Assembly: GCA_014138095.1 (NCBI GenBank)
Contig: JACGXE010000024.1
Coordinates: 1 to 44,463, forward strand
Length of the DNA: 44,463 bases
Reading direction: 5' to 3'
Source of the DNA: Ochrobactrum sp. RH2CCR150
GTDB taxonomy: Bacteria; Pseudomonadota; Alphaproteobacteria; Rhizobiales; Rhizobiaceae
Below are positions 8,524-18,088 of the stretch, piece by piece (the first letter of the stretch is position 1; each line of letters opens with the position of its first letter). The notes under the pieces were generated by a model. That model was not told the DNA's origin, made no database searches, and saw nothing but the letters and a program-made list of their open reading frames with translations. The position numbers and the translations under genes were made by a program.

Positions 8524-9518
8524 TTTGTGCTTCCGCCTTGCAGTCTGATGCGCGGATCGAGAAAGGCGAGCGCGATATCGGAGATCAACACGCCAATCAC
8601 CGTCAATGTTGCTAGAAACATCAGGAACGAACCCGCGAGATACATGTCCTGGCTTTGCAATGCCTTGATGAGCATAGGTCCCGTCGTCTCCAGCGAAAGG
8701 ACGATTGCTGTGATTTCAGCACCGGAAATGATCGCGGGCAGGATCGAGCCGATATCCGAGATGAAAAAGTTAAGCGCCATACGCAGGGGGTATTTCACCA
8801 AGGCACGGAAAGGGTGCATACCCTTGGCGCGTGCCGTCACCACATATTGTTTCTGCAATTCGTCCAGAAGATTGGCGCGCAGACGCCGGATCATGCCCGC
8901 AGTGCCAGCGGTGCCGACGATCAGCACCGGGATCCAGAGATGGGAGAGGATCGAGGATGCCTTGGCCCAGCTCATTGGTTCGGCAAGGTATTTCTGGTCC
9001 ATGAGATGCCCAATTGACGTCCCGAACCAGATATTGGCGAAATACATCAGGATGAGCGCGAACATGAAGTTCGGGATCGCAATGCCAAGCAGGCCGATGA
9101 GTGTCAGCCCGTAATCCGCCCAGCTATATTGATGCGTTGCCGAATAAATACCGATGGGGAAGGCGATCAGCCAGGTGAAGATGATCGTGAAGAACGACAC
9201 CATCACTGTCAGCCACAATCTGTCGCCGACCACATCACTGACAGGAAGCTGATATTCGAATGAATAGCCGAAATCACCTTGCAGCATGCCGGCGACCCAG
9301 TGGAAATAGCGAAGCACTGGCGGCTTATCGAAGCCATACTGGACACGCAGCTCTTCGATTTCCTGCATGTCGACCGCTTCACCCTGGGCACGAAGTTCGG
9401 ACACGTAGCTTTCAAAGTAGTCGCCGGGCGGCAATTCGATGATGGTGAAGACCAGAGCTGAAATGATTACCAGTGTGGGGATCATCGCTGCGATGCGCCA
9501 AAGGATGTATCGCAGCAT
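8520..9518 (-). CDS. ABC transporter permease, DppB/YejB type
   Basis: A 332-residue inner-membrane permease. The first helix starts at residue 5, followed by the PPGDYFESY periplasmic loop and LRVQYGFDKPPVLRYFHW, typical of DppB/YejB proteins. Five further helices follow, with a cytoplasmic EAA-like loop near ARAKGMHPFRAL. It begins 2 bases after the stop of the solute-binding protein gene and overlaps the next permease by 4 bases, so the four transporter genes form one operon. Together they import an oligopeptide-class or oligosaccharide substrate across the inner membrane. Confidence 0.92.
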   Translation of the reverse strand: MLRYILWRIAAMIPTLVIISALVFTIIELPPGDYFESYVSELRAQGEAVDMQEIEELRVQYGFDKPPVLRYFHWVAGMLQGDFGYSFEYQLPVSDVVGDRLWLTVMVSFFTIIFTWLIAFPIGIYSATHQYSWADYGLTLIGLLGIAIPNFMFALILMYFANIWFGTSIGHLMDQKYLAEPMSWAKASSILSHLWIPVLIVGTAGTAGMIRRLRANLLDELQKQYVVTARAKGMHPFRALVKYPLRMALNFFISDIGSILPAIISGAEITAIVLSLETTGPMLIKALQSQDMYLAGSFLMFLATLTVIGVLISDIALAFLDPRIRLQGGSTK

Positions 9519-9520
9519 GG

Positions 9521-11422
9521 TCAGGCATCCTTACCATACCAGAACGCATCCGGCATAAATACTCCGAGAAAACCCGTCGGGTCGAAGCCGTAAAGTCCCT
9601 TGTCTGGCACGTTCCGGAGACTGTCTGCTCGCAAGACGGGTTGTGGCGTGCTGTTGACGATGCCGATAGAAAATACCTGTTGCGAATAGATATCGAGCAT
9701 CTGCGTCCAAATGGCGGCTCTTTCGGTCATGTCGCTGGAATCCCGCCATTGGTCAAGAAGCTCGATAAGTTGCTTGACCTCGGGAATTTCCGGGGGATGG
9801 CCTTTCATCCCGTTCGACATGTAATACATGCCCCAGACCGGCCATTGCAATTGGTCATCGGAGGTTGGCGCGAGTTCGCCCGGGTTCATGTCGGCAGTAG
9901 GGATGCCATTGTCGAGCCCTGACCACATTGCCATCATGATTTCGCCCCCCATGGCCCGGCTGCGGAAAACGTCACGCTGAGATGTCCGGATGAACAGCGC
10001 AATGCCGATATCCAGCCAGTGATCTGTGATCAGCTCAAGGATATCTGTCTCCAGCGTACTTTCGCCAGCGGTTTCGACCACGATTTTTGCCGGACGACCG
10101 TCGGGTAGCAAGCGTATGCCATTCTCGTCACGCTTTTGCAGACCTGCGGCGTCCAGCAGGGCGTTCGCTTGCGCTGGATCGTGTGCACTCCACGCAGTTC
10201 GGTATCCGGGTTTGAACAGCGGGCTTTCGGGCAGGATGGTATTGGCACTGTCAACGGCAAGGCCGTAGAACACCGCCTTGTTGATCTCAGTTCGGTCGAT
10301 CGCAAGCGACAACGCGCGGCGCACCCGTACATCCCAGAAAAGCGACCGCCAGGTCGCGTCGGTACAGTTGAGATTGGGCAGCAAGCTCACTCGCGAGCCT
10401 TCCGTCCGTTTCCATAAACTGACCTTGATCGGAAATCGCTTCTCTGAATCCTTCAGGAAAGCGTAGTCGGCAAAATCGAGACCATGTGCCTGCAGGTCGC
10501 TTTCTCCTGCGCCGGTTTTGGCTGCTATGATTGCAGGGGAACTGATGTTCAGAACCACTTTATCGACATAGGGCAATTGCAGGCCGTTTTCATCGACACG
10601 GTGGAAATACGGATTGCGCTCAAAAACGAACTGTTCAGCCGGTGAAGCGGTCGTGTTGCGCCACGGATCGAGCGTCGGCAGCTCGGGGTTTTCGGGACGA
10701 TAGCTGCGGGCCATATTGAAGTGAAGATCAACCCATTTCTTGACGCGATATTGCTTCATCAGCGCGGAAAGCCGGAAGTTGTCCTGATATTTCTTGTGAA
10801 ACTGCTTCATATATTGCGACGGCAGAACAATCGTCAGCGCCTGTGGTGCAGCTAGCTGCGGCAGAAAATCCGGATTGGGAGCATCCCAGCTATATCGGAC
10901 GGTCAACTCGTCGATGACTTCGAAACGTGGTGGTCTTCCATCAACGAGCAGCACTCGCGGCGGTCCACCGCGCTTCAGCTCCGTATTGAGCATCACGTCT
11001 TCCCAGCAATAGCGGAAATCCTCTGATGTCAGAAGAGAACCATCCGACCAGCGGTGTCCGGGGCGTATCTTGAAGGTAAAGGCCCTGTCCTCGATCACTT
11101 CGAAGCTTTGGAGAATATCCGCATGCATGTTGAGCTTTTCATCGTAGCCGACCAGGCGGGAATAGCCATAAAGTGTCATCAGCCGGATGTCTTTCTGGTT
11201 GCCGATCAAGGTCCGGATGACACCACCATTGACGCCGGGCTTTCGACCAAGGGCTGCCATGTTGATGACCCTTGGAGTTTTGGGGAGACGGTCGGTTATG
11301 CTGGGCAGCCCTGAAGGTCCCCGCGGCGGCATTGAATAGTTCCAGTCAAACGATCTCGCCCGCGCAACGCCAGGCAGAACGCAGGAAGCAAGCATAGCCA
11401 AAGCAGTACGGCGGTTGATCAA
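9521..11422 (-). CDS. ABC transporter substrate-binding protein, oligopeptide family (SBP_bac_5)
   Basis: A 633-residue periplasmic binding protein. The N-terminus MINRRTALAMLASCVL has paired arginines and a hydrophobic core, suggesting Tat or Sec export with cleavage after residues about 20-23. The mature part shows cluster C features: FKIRPGHRWSDGSLLTSEDF, FERNPYFHRVDENG, RRALSLAIDRTEINKAVF. Its length is usual for YejA/AgpA-like members. Its start overlaps the stop of the ATPase gene by 4 bases. Members bind peptides, opines or oligosaccharides; with a lyase and glycosyltransferases beside it, a sugar oligomer is a plausible ligand, but peptides are not excluded. Confidence 0.9.
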   Translation of the reverse strand: MINRRTALAMLASCVLPGVARARSFDWNYSMPPRGPSGLPSITDRLPKTPRVINMAALGRKPGVNGGVIRTLIGNQKDIRLMTLYGYSRLVGYDEKLNMHADILQSFEVIEDRAFTFKIRPGHRWSDGSLLTSEDFRYCWEDVMLNTELKRGGPPRVLLVDGRPPRFEVIDELTVRYSWDAPNPDFLPQLAAPQALTIVLPSQYMKQFHKKYQDNFRLSALMKQYRVKKWVDLHFNMARSYRPENPELPTLDPWRNTTASPAEQFVFERNPYFHRVDENGLQLPYVDKVVLNISSPAIIAAKTGAGESDLQAHGLDFADYAFLKDSEKRFPIKVSLWKRTEGSRVSLLPNLNCTDATWRSLFWDVRVRRALSLAIDRTEINKAVFYGLAVDSANTILPESPLFKPGYRTAWSAHDPAQANALLDAAGLQKRDENGIRLLPDGRPAKIVVETAGESTLETDILELITDHWLDIGIALFIRTSQRDVFRSRAMGGEIMMAMWSGLDNGIPTADMNPGELAPTSDDQLQWPVWGMYYMSNGMKGHPPEIPEVKQLIELLDQWRDSSDMTERAAIWTQMLDIYSQQVFSIGIVNSTPQPVLRADSLRNVPDKGLYGFDPTGFLGVFMPDAFWYGKDA

Positions 11423-13311
11423 GGTCTCAACTCCCGCACATCTGCCGTTCTGCGTGCAAGCACAAGATGCCCATTGCCCAGATCCGTTGGTGTCAACATA
11501 TCTTCCGGACCGTCGTTGCGGAACTGGATCCCCCAGTTGCGCTTGTCGGATGCGCCGCTGGCCCGGAGCTTGCCAAAGTCAAGCGGACGATCAAGATCGG
11601 GAAATGGAACCGCCGCAAGCAGCGACTTCGTATAGGGATGGACGGGCGACCGCATCAAGGTACTGCGCGGAGCTATTTCGACGATCCGTCCGGCACACAT
11701 CACGGCGATCCGGTCGGCCATATAGTCCACTACCGCCAGATTGTGTGAAATGAAGATGTAAGTGAGCCCGAGCTCCTTCTGCAAATCCTTGAGAAGATTG
11801 AGAATCTGCGCCTGTACAGACACATCAAGCGCCGATACCGGTTCATCGCACAGGATCAGTTCCGGGCCAAGCGCCAGGGAGCGCGCGATGCCGACGCGCT
11901 GGCGCTGGCCGCCGGAGAGACCATGTGGATAGCGTTTAAGATAGCGCCGGTTGAGGCCGACGACATCCATCAGGTCAGACACCTTGTCCATCCGGGATTT
12001 GGCGTTTCCGCGCCCGTGGATTTCCAGCGGTTCGCTGAGAATATTCTGGATCGTCATGCGCGGCGATAGCGACGATACCGGATCCTGAAACACCATCTGG
12101 ATTTTAGTGCGCAGCGCTTGCAGCTCGCTCCCGCTGGCGTCGAGGACATCAATCGGGCCTGTACTGCCGTTGAATGTCACTGAGCCGGCATCTGGCGTGA
12201 TGGCGCGCATCAGAATCTTACTCAGTGTAGTCTTGCCGCAACCGCTCTCGCCGACCAGACCGAAACATTCGCCGCGCAATACATCGAAACTGACATCGTT
12301 GACTGCGCGTGTCGGCGGTCCGTCATCTTTTGAAAAGAGGGTCTTGCGGGCGGCGAAGGTCTTGGAGACGTTGCGCACGGAGAGCAGCACATTGCTGCGA
12401 TCCTCATTAGCCGCCTTTGTCTTACCCATCAACTTGGTGACATCGACGGGCACATCGCGCAAGGATTTCAACCGTTCGCCCGGCCTCATGTCGAAATGCG
12501 GCACGGCGGCCATCAGCCCCTTGAGATAGGAGTGGGCTGGTTTGCGGAAAATCGTTTCGACGGGACCGGATTCCATGATTTCGCCGTGATAGATAACGAC
12601 GACTTCGTCCGCGACATTCGCAACAACGCCCAGATCATGCGTGATGAGCAGCATTGCCATGTTAAGCTTGGTGCGCAGCTCGCCTAGCAGCTCAAGAATT
12701 TGTGCCTGAATGGTAACATCAAGCGCCGTGGTGGGTTCGTCAGCGATCAGCAGTGATGGCTTGCATATAAGCGCCATTGCAATCATGGCGCGCTGACGCA
12801 TACCACCGGACAGCTCGAATGGATATTTGTCATAGGCGCGAGCCGGGTTCTGAAAGCCCACAAGTCCAAGCATCTGCTCGGTCTGCTCGCGCCGTTCGGC
12901 TTTGGTGTCTTTCGTATGGATCGACAGCACTTCGGAAATCTGGTTGCCGATCGTGTGGAGCGGTGATAGGGAGGTCAACGGCTCCTGGAAAATCTTGCCT
13001 ATACGGCTGCCGCGCAAGGCGCGAATCTCCGGGCCATCGGTTGGAAGGCTGAGAATGTCGATCGGCGGCTGGCCCGGTGCAGCAGGATCTTGGAAGAGTA
13101 TCCTTCCACTTGCGGACGCAGTGCGCGGCAGGATTCCCATAACGGACTGGCTTATAACGGATTTTCCGGAACCGGATTCCCCGACAAGGGCTGTGACTTT
13201 CCCTGGCAGGACTCGGAGATCCGCCTTCTTCACGGCCATGATTTCCCCGCCCATCAGGCTGAAGGAAATGCTCAGATTTTCAATCCTCAAGAGATCCGTA
13301 CCAGAGATCAT
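11419..13311 (-). CDS. ABC transporter ATP-binding protein with two fused ATPase domains (YejF/DppDF type)
   Basis: A 630-residue cytoplasmic protein with two complete nucleotide-binding domains. Domain 1 has Walker A GESGSGKS, signature LSGGMRQR and Walker B ADEPT. Domain 2 has GESGCGKT, LSGGQRQR and CDEPVSALD, followed by a short oligopeptide-transporter C-terminal extension with MRSPVHPYTKSLL. All catalytic residues are present, unlike in the ABC-like protein at 18089-20803. It is the first gene of the four-gene importer operon, starting at ATG 13311, 160 bases downstream of the polysaccharide lyase gene on the same strand. No strong Shine-Dalgarno is visible at this start. Confidence 0.93.
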   Translation of the reverse strand: MISGTDLLRIENLSISFSLMGGEIMAVKKADLRVLPGKVTALVGESGSGKSVISQSVMGILPRTASASGRILFQDPAAPGQPPIDILSLPTDGPEIRALRGSRIGKIFQEPLTSLSPLHTIGNQISEVLSIHTKDTKAERREQTEQMLGLVGFQNPARAYDKYPFELSGGMRQRAMIAMALICKPSLLIADEPTTALDVTIQAQILELLGELRTKLNMAMLLITHDLGVVANVADEVVVIYHGEIMESGPVETIFRKPAHSYLKGLMAAVPHFDMRPGERLKSLRDVPVDVTKLMGKTKAANEDRSNVLLSVRNVSKTFAARKTLFSKDDGPPTRAVNDVSFDVLRGECFGLVGESGCGKTTLSKILMRAITPDAGSVTFNGSTGPIDVLDASGSELQALRTKIQMVFQDPVSSLSPRMTIQNILSEPLEIHGRGNAKSRMDKVSDLMDVVGLNRRYLKRYPHGLSGGQRQRVGIARSLALGPELILCDEPVSALDVSVQAQILNLLKDLQKELGLTYIFISHNLAVVDYMADRIAVMCAGRIVEIAPRSTLMRSPVHPYTKSLLAAVPFPDLDRPLDFGKLRASGASDKRNWGIQFRNDGPEDMLTPTDLGNGHLVLARRTADVRELRP

Positions 13312-13471
13312 GCTTGTGGGCCTTCACAGTTGCGTGTTTCCGGTGCGGATACCCCGATGTGAACGCTAGCGCACGAATGCTGTCGAGTCTATGACTAGAT
13401 TCCTACCTCCCAGTAGTCGCCATACGGCAATTGAAGGATATGCGGCGGGAATTTCTTCTCGTCCGGAAGGG

Positions 13472-14437
13472 TTACTTGATGAGGCTGCAAGCGTTGCTGT
13501 CGCGCAGGACGTCCTTGCAGTTGGCCGATCTCCGGAAATCATCATAGAACAGCGACCATTCGCCGGTTCCAGCCGCACGATATGGCCCAAATTTGAAATA
13601 CTGGTTCTTGCCCAAACCTGGGTCGTTATGGCCGATAAAGCCCTTGACTGTCGCGACCCAGAGATCGTTGGCGAAAATCTCGATATGGCCGGTTCCGTCA
13701 GGTCCGGGTTTCGTCATGATCGCAAAGTCGATCCATCCGGAATCCGGAGCGGGAAGGTTGTTACCGCGCAGCGTGACAGTGATTTTATCCGTGCATCCCG
13801 TGAAGAGATTGCCATCTTCGGCAACCCAATTGTTGTCGGTCGCAACAAGCGCCCGCATCTGGTTGGTTTCCGGGCGCAACCAAACCGGTGTCGAGCCTTT
13901 GGTGCATGTTGCGGCTATGCCCTTGGTCCCGGTGGAAACGGGCGCGTGATAATTCGTTTCCACCGTCATGAAGAGTTTGCCCTTATTGAGCCGCACCGCC
14001 AGAAACGGGCTGAAGTCGCCTTTTGTCCCGGGGCCGATCTCGCGTTTCCATTGCGCAATGACATAACGGTGGTCGTCCTGCGGGATGGGGTCGGCGAATT
14101 TAACGGCAAAGCCATACCAGACAGCTTCGTCATACGGGACACGGAGCGCGGTTTTTTCCCAGATTTCCGCCCGTTCGCTGCAGTTTTCTGTTGTTGCTTT
14201 GCAGCCGGGCCGCACACTCAGTTTCAGAGCGCCGGTTCCGGTGCGGGTGACCGCACTCTGGAACTCGACTGATCCTGCTTTCTGTTCATCATTGTTGCGG
14301 TAATATAGCCCGCCTGTGGGTGAAAAATCTTCACCGTCGAAAGTGTCGAAAAGGGGTGTGTTCAATGGATCGGCAACCGCTGGGACTCTGACAAAGAATG
14401 TGAGTATAAGTAACGCAACAGCCCATGTCTTCATCAT
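13472..14437 (-). CDS. secreted polysaccharide lyase (heparin lyase I-like/PF14099-type fold)
   Basis: A 321-residue exported protein. Residues 1-22 form a signal peptide ending VPAVADP. The mature protein is rich in short beta-strand segments (WYGFAVKF, YVIAQWKREI, FLAVRLNKGKLFM, GWIDFAIMTK), as expected for a beta-jelly-roll lyase such as heparin lyase I or alginate lyase relatives. Conserved W, H and K/R residues around HRYVIAQWKRE could line the cleft. The four cysteines at C59, C66, C182 and C219 suggest disulphides; a further pair is near the C-terminus. It overlaps the cyclase gene by 4 bases (14434-14437), so the two are translationally coupled. It probably trims or degrades a uronic-acid polymer in the periplasm or outside. 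Substrate unknown. Confidence 0.75.
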   Translation of the reverse strand: MMKTWAVALLILTFFVRVPAVADPLNTPLFDTFDGEDFSPTGGLYYRNNDEQKAGSVEFQSAVTRTGTGALKLSVRPGCKATTENCSERAEIWEKTALRVPYDEAVWYGFAVKFADPIPQDDHRYVIAQWKREIGPGTKGDFSPFLAVRLNKGKLFMTVETNYHAPVSTGTKGIAATCTKGSTPVWLRPETNQMRALVATDNNWVAEDGNLFTGCTDKITVTLRGNNLPAPDSGWIDFAIMTKPGPDGTGHIEIFANDLWVATVKGFIGHNDPGLGKNQYFKFGPYRAAGTGEWSLFYDDFRRSANCKDVLRDSNACSLIK

Positions 14438-15786
14438 TGCATGAAGTTTCCCTCAAGTTTCCGGGGCTTCTTCTGATCGCGGGAATTGCGGTAAAGCAGC
14501 ATCACCTGCTCGGCCTCCGAGCCCGCATCCGATTTGTTTTGGCCGGTTGCCTCGACGTTGCCCAACTTCATGTTCTCTGCACCTGGCGCCAGTATCGTTA
14601 CCTTTTCCTGAACACCGCGCAGTTTCTTCGCGCCGAGCATCAACCAGTCGCCGCCGCAATAGGTGGCGAACGCCTCGCTGGCGATGATTGGGTGGTCGGG
14701 ATAGAGTCTGGTCAGTCCCTGCAGCCGGGCCACTTCATTGACCGCGCTGCCAAAAGTGGAGAATGTCAGCCGGTCCTTAAGCCCGACATTTCCGAACATG
14801 ACGTTGCCGACATGCAGCCCCATCCCGTAGCGGATTTCATCTAACCCCTTCTTCTTTCGCTCATCGTTCATGTCTGTCACGGCGGCGGCGGCTTTCCGCA
14901 CTGCTTCCATTGCCGCGCGGGCTGCAATCTCGGAAGGCTCCCGGTGACGTCCGCACGGGTAAGCGGCAAGGAAACCGTCTCCGATGAAACTCAGAATCTC
15001 GCCGCCATTCTTGTTGAATGGCGCAGCGATTGCATCGAAAAATTCGTTAAGGGTGTCGATATAAACCTGCCTGCCATACTGGTCGGCTAGGTTGGTCGAT
15101 TGTCGCATGTCGCCCATCACGAGTACCGCGCGAATGGTCTCCCCATCCCCGCGACGTATCTGGCCTGACAACACGCGCTTGCCGGCATTGCTGCCGAGAT
15201 AAGTGGTGACCACGTTGTCCGCGAGCTTGCCCAGCACTGCCATCTTCGCCGCGATAGCAAGGTTGTCCTGAATTTTCAGGAGTGTCTCGACGACGTCGTC
15301 GCCGAAGCCGCCCGGGACATCCGTCGTCCAGGAGCCCACCATACCCTGGCTGTCACCCTCGCCGAAGGAGTGTACGAAGGCGAGATAGTCGGTGGCGCCG
15401 ATTTCCTTCAATTCATCGAAAACCGCGAATTCCGAAGGTATGGACGGGTCGATCTCACGATGCAGATGCGGCAGGTTGTTGCTGAGAAGATAGAAATAGG
15501 GGCTGTTGAGAAAGCGCTCCGTATCCTTCTCGCTGGCCGAGGCGCGAAACCCTTCGATTTCCATGCCTTTGCCGCGTATCCACGTGAAGCCGAGCGCATC
15601 GTAGAGCGGATGCAACATCGAAAAGCTCAAATGAACACGCATCAGCGGCACACCGGCCGCTGCGAGTTGATCGCAAAATCCTTCGGCCAGAGTTTCGAGG
15701 CTTGCGCCGTTCAGCGCGGACTGTTGTAGCCAGTATAAAACTGGACTGAGCAATGTTTCGGAAATCGTAATCCGGGGGACATCCAT
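14434..15786 (-). CDS. class III adenylate/guanylate cyclase domain protein
   Basis: Residue numbers use the longest frame (TTG at 15837, 467 residues). ATG 15831 and ATG 15786 are alternatives; the last has AAAGAAC upstream and is used here. The N-terminal 200 residues are a sensor-like region seen in rhizobial cyclases (VHLSFSMLHP, GSWTTD). The catalytic domain covers about 230-420, with metal-binding D243 (MGDMRQST) and D287 (FIGDGF), and transition-state N367 and R371 (VNEVARL). The purine-selecting positions are unusual: S283 stands where Lys is normal, and S360 where Asp or Thr is normal. No membrane segment is seen. The product should be cAMP or cGMP and is the likely signal for the cNMP-binding protein at 20826. 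It is coupled to the lyase gene. Confidence 0.9.
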   Translation of the reverse strand: MDVPRITISETLLSPVLYWLQQSALNGASLETLAEGFCDQLAAAGVPLMRVHLSFSMLHPLYDALGFTWIRGKGMEIEGFRASASEKDTERFLNSPYFYLLSNNLPHLHREIDPSIPSEFAVFDELKEIGATDYLAFVHSFGEGDSQGMVGSWTTDVPGGFGDDVVETLLKIQDNLAIAAKMAVLGKLADNVVTTYLGSNAGKRVLSGQIRRGDGETIRAVLVMGDMRQSTNLADQYGRQVYIDTLNEFFDAIAAPFNKNGGEILSFIGDGFLAAYPCGRHREPSEIAARAAMEAVRKAAAAVTDMNDERKKKGLDEIRYGMGLHVGNVMFGNVGLKDRLTFSTFGSAVNEVARLQGLTRLYPDHPIIASEAFATYCGGDWLMLGAKKLRGVQEKVTILAPGAENMKLGNVEATGQNKSDAGSEAEQVMLLYRNSRDQKKPRKLEGNFMQ

Positions 15787-15993
15787 CGCTTTTTGTTCTT
15801 TCCAGCCATCAGCCGTTTCATGGCGTGTCATCAGCAAATCACGCTGACCAATATAGCGTGTAATAGCCGCAAAGCCAGTTTCACCAAAGTAAAATAGAAA
15901 GGATTTTCGCTCTACGTGCAGTTGCCATTAAGCCGCGTGCTTGACATGGAGCCTGCAAATCCGCCACTGAAAGGCATCAACTGCCGGAGATCC

Positions 15994-17343
15994 ATGATCT
16001 TGACCGATTCTGTTCCGCTTCACGGAAACCTGTTTACCGCTATTGCAGATCGTTCGGCGCGAGTGGGCGTCATCGGCCTTGGCTATGTCGGACTGCCACT
16101 GGCGATGACCGTCGCAAATAGCGGTTTTAGCGTTATTGGCTTCGATATCGACCCCGGCAAGATTGTCATGATTGACGATGGCAAATCCTACATAGAGTCC
16201 GTATCCGATACGCTTTTGGGGTGTCATGTCGGCGAAGGTCGTTTCCGCGCGACAACTGATTTTGCGTGCCTTGGCGACTGCGATATCATCATCATCTGCG
16301 TTCCGACGCCGCTGACCAAACAGCGGGACCCTGACCTGTCATTCGTCGTCAAGACCTCCGAGGCGATCGCCCGAACGTTGAAGCCCGGCCAACTGATCGT
16401 GCTGGAATCCACTACCTATCCCGGCACCACGAATGAGGTGGTGCGACCGATCCTGGAAGAGACCGGACTGCGTTCCGGCACGGATTTCTTCCTTGGCTTT
16501 TCGCCAGAACGCGAGGATCCCGGCAATCGCGATTTCGAGACCGCGAGCATCCCGAAGATCGTGGCTGGCGATGGACCAGAGGCGTCCCAACTCATGACGG
16601 CCTTCTATGGAGCCGCCGTCAAAACTGTTGTTCCGGTCTCGTCCAACGCCACCGCCGAGGCGGTAAAGCTGACGGAAAACATCTTCAGAGCGGTCAATAT
16701 CGCGCTCGTCAATGAGTTGAAGGTCGTTTACGAGGCCATGGGCATCGATATTTGGGAAGTGATCGAGGCCGCCAAGACCAAACCATTCGGCTATATGCCG
16801 TTCTATCCGGGTCCGGGGCTGGGCGGGCACTGCATTCCCATCGATCCGTTTTACCTGACCTGGAAGTCGCGCGAATACGAACTGCCCACGCGCTTCATCG
16901 AGCTTGCTGGTGAGATCAATTCGGCCATGCCGCGCCATGTAGTCGACCGGTTGGCTGAGGCGCTTGACCGCCGCCACGGCAAGGCCGTGAGCCGTTCGCG
17001 TGTCCTAGTCATCGGGCTTGCCTATAAGAAAAATGTGCCTGACATTCGCGAAAGTCCATCGTTGAAACTTATCGAGCTGATTGAAGCTCGTGGCGGATCG
17101 ACCAGCTATCACGATCCCTTTGTCGCGACGATTCCAACGACACGCGAATATATCGAACTGCGTGGCCGCAGTTCGGTCGAACTGACCGAAGAGGTAGTCA
17201 GAAGCTTTGACGCTGTGCTCGTTGCCACCGACCATGATCCGATCGACTATCAGGCGCTGGTCAACTGGGCGCCCTTGGTCATCGACACCCGCAATGCGTT
17301 CGGACGCCGTGGCATTAGCGGCGACAATATCGTCAAGGCATAG
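15994..17343 (+). CDS. nucleotide-sugar dehydrogenase, UDP-N-acetylhexosamine 6-dehydrogenase type
   Basis: An NAD-dependent dehydrogenase of 449 residues from ATG 15994, which has CCGGAG five bases upstream; the frame is open back to GTG 15916. The N-terminal Rossmann domain has GLGYVG at 28-33. The active site includes K225 and N229 and catalytic C280 in GGHCIPIDP. The segments FSPEREDPGN and GPGLGGHC are the form found in WbpA/TviB/WecC-type enzymes rather than UDP-glucose dehydrogenase. It would oxidise UDP-GlcNAc or UDP-ManNAc to the uronic acid, a precursor for an acidic polysaccharide. It is divergent from the cyclase gene and heads the plus-strand set. The uronic acid would fit the lyase nearby. 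Confidence 0.92.
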   Translation: MILTDSVPLHGNLFTAIADRSARVGVIGLGYVGLPLAMTVANSGFSVIGFDIDPGKIVMIDDGKSYIESVSDTLLGCHVGEGRFRATTDFACLGDCDIIIICVPTPLTKQRDPDLSFVVKTSEAIARTLKPGQLIVLESTTYPGTTNEVVRPILEETGLRSGTDFFLGFSPEREDPGNRDFETASIPKIVAGDGPEASQLMTAFYGAAVKTVVPVSSNATAEAVKLTENIFRAVNIALVNELKVVYEAMGIDIWEVIEAAKTKPFGYMPFYPGPGLGGHCIPIDPFYLTWKSREYELPTRFIELAGEINSAMPRHVVDRLAEALDRRHGKAVSRSRVLVIGLAYKKNVPDIRESPSLKLIELIEARGGSTSYHDPFVATIPTTREYIELRGRSSVELTEEVVRSFDAVLVATDHDPIDYQALVNWAPLVIDTRNAFGRRGISGDNIVKA

Positions 17344-17398
17344 CTCGGCACATTGTTGAAGAATGCCGCAGCGTTCCATCATGCAGGAAGAATAAACC

Positions 17399-17878
17399 AT
17401 GAGCCGTCTTGACAGTTTCATCCGCCGTCTCTGTGCCCAGCGTGATATCCTGAACTGCATTACGGATGATGTACGCGCAACCCCGGGCACCATCATGGAG
17501 CTTGGCCTTGGTAACGGTCGCACATATGATCATATCCGGGAGCTTTTTCCCGATCGTCGTATCATTGCATTTGATCGTGTGATGCAGTCCTTCGAAAGCT
17601 CGACGCCTGACAGCGACAATCTGGTACTGGGCGAAATCAAGGACACGATCCGTGATTATTTTGGCATTGAGGCAGCATTTGTGCATGCCGATATTGGCAC
17701 CGGTCATGACGACCTGGACGCCATGACGCTGACATGGCTGCCCGATGCGGCAGCCCGCTTGTTGACACAGGGTGGTATCGCGGCCAGCGGTCTGCCGCTA
17801 GAACACCCGGAATTGACACCGATACCAGTACCGCAGAATATCCCGGCGAAGCGCTATTTTCTATATCGTCGTCGTTAG
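17399..17878 (+). CDS. small class I SAM-dependent methyltransferase
   Basis: A 159-residue cytoplasmic protein. Motif I reads ELGLGNGRTYDHIRE, an acidic residue and glycines as in SAM-binding sites, and IIAFDRV is the motif II acidic end. HADIGTGHDDLDAMT follows as the post-II region. It is short for the family and lacks an obvious substrate domain. ATG 17399 is preceded by AGGAAG at 17385-17390, a good ribosome binding site, and it lies 55 bases after the dehydrogenase stop, so the two are probably cotranscribed. It might methylate a sugar or lipid intermediate of the locus. That is inferred from position only. Confidence 0.75.
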   Translation: MSRLDSFIRRLCAQRDILNCITDDVRATPGTIMELGLGNGRTYDHIRELFPDRRIIAFDRVMQSFESSTPDSDNLVLGEIKDTIRDYFGIEAAFVHADIGTGHDDLDAMTLTWLPDAAARLLTQGGIAASGLPLEHPELTPIPVPQNIPAKRYFLYRRR

Positions 17879-17916
17879 CCTCATTGGCAAAGTGCAGCCC
17901 TCAGCTTAAAACTTTT

Positions 17917-17943
17917 TATCCCGCCTTTATATGACACGGGATA
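17917..17943. repeat. inverted repeat downstream of the methyltransferase gene
   Basis: TATCCCG and CGGGATA form perfect 7-base arms with a 13-base A/T-rich centre, 39 bases after the methyltransferase stop and about 145 bases before the ABC-like gene. It could act as a weak transcription stop or as an operator for the following gene. There is no U-tract, so neither role is clear. Confidence 0.3.
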
Positions 17944-18088
17944 CTTCCATTTTGTTGCAAACGCACTAGAAATATACTGGCAAGAGCGGAGGAGGTTTCG
18001 CAACATGCATCGGTATAGCTAGAGCGATCAACCGTATTGGCACCATAGCAGCACGGCCCGGCGGGCCATCGATTTCAAATGGGACTTC

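Noticed and set aside
13391..14272. 293-codon open frame on the plus strand
   Set aside because: It is antisense to the polysaccharide lyase, which has a signal peptide and family features. No domain is visible in the antisense product.
16339..16977. 212-codon open frame on the minus strand
   Set aside because: It is the shadow of the nucleotide-sugar dehydrogenase on the other strand.
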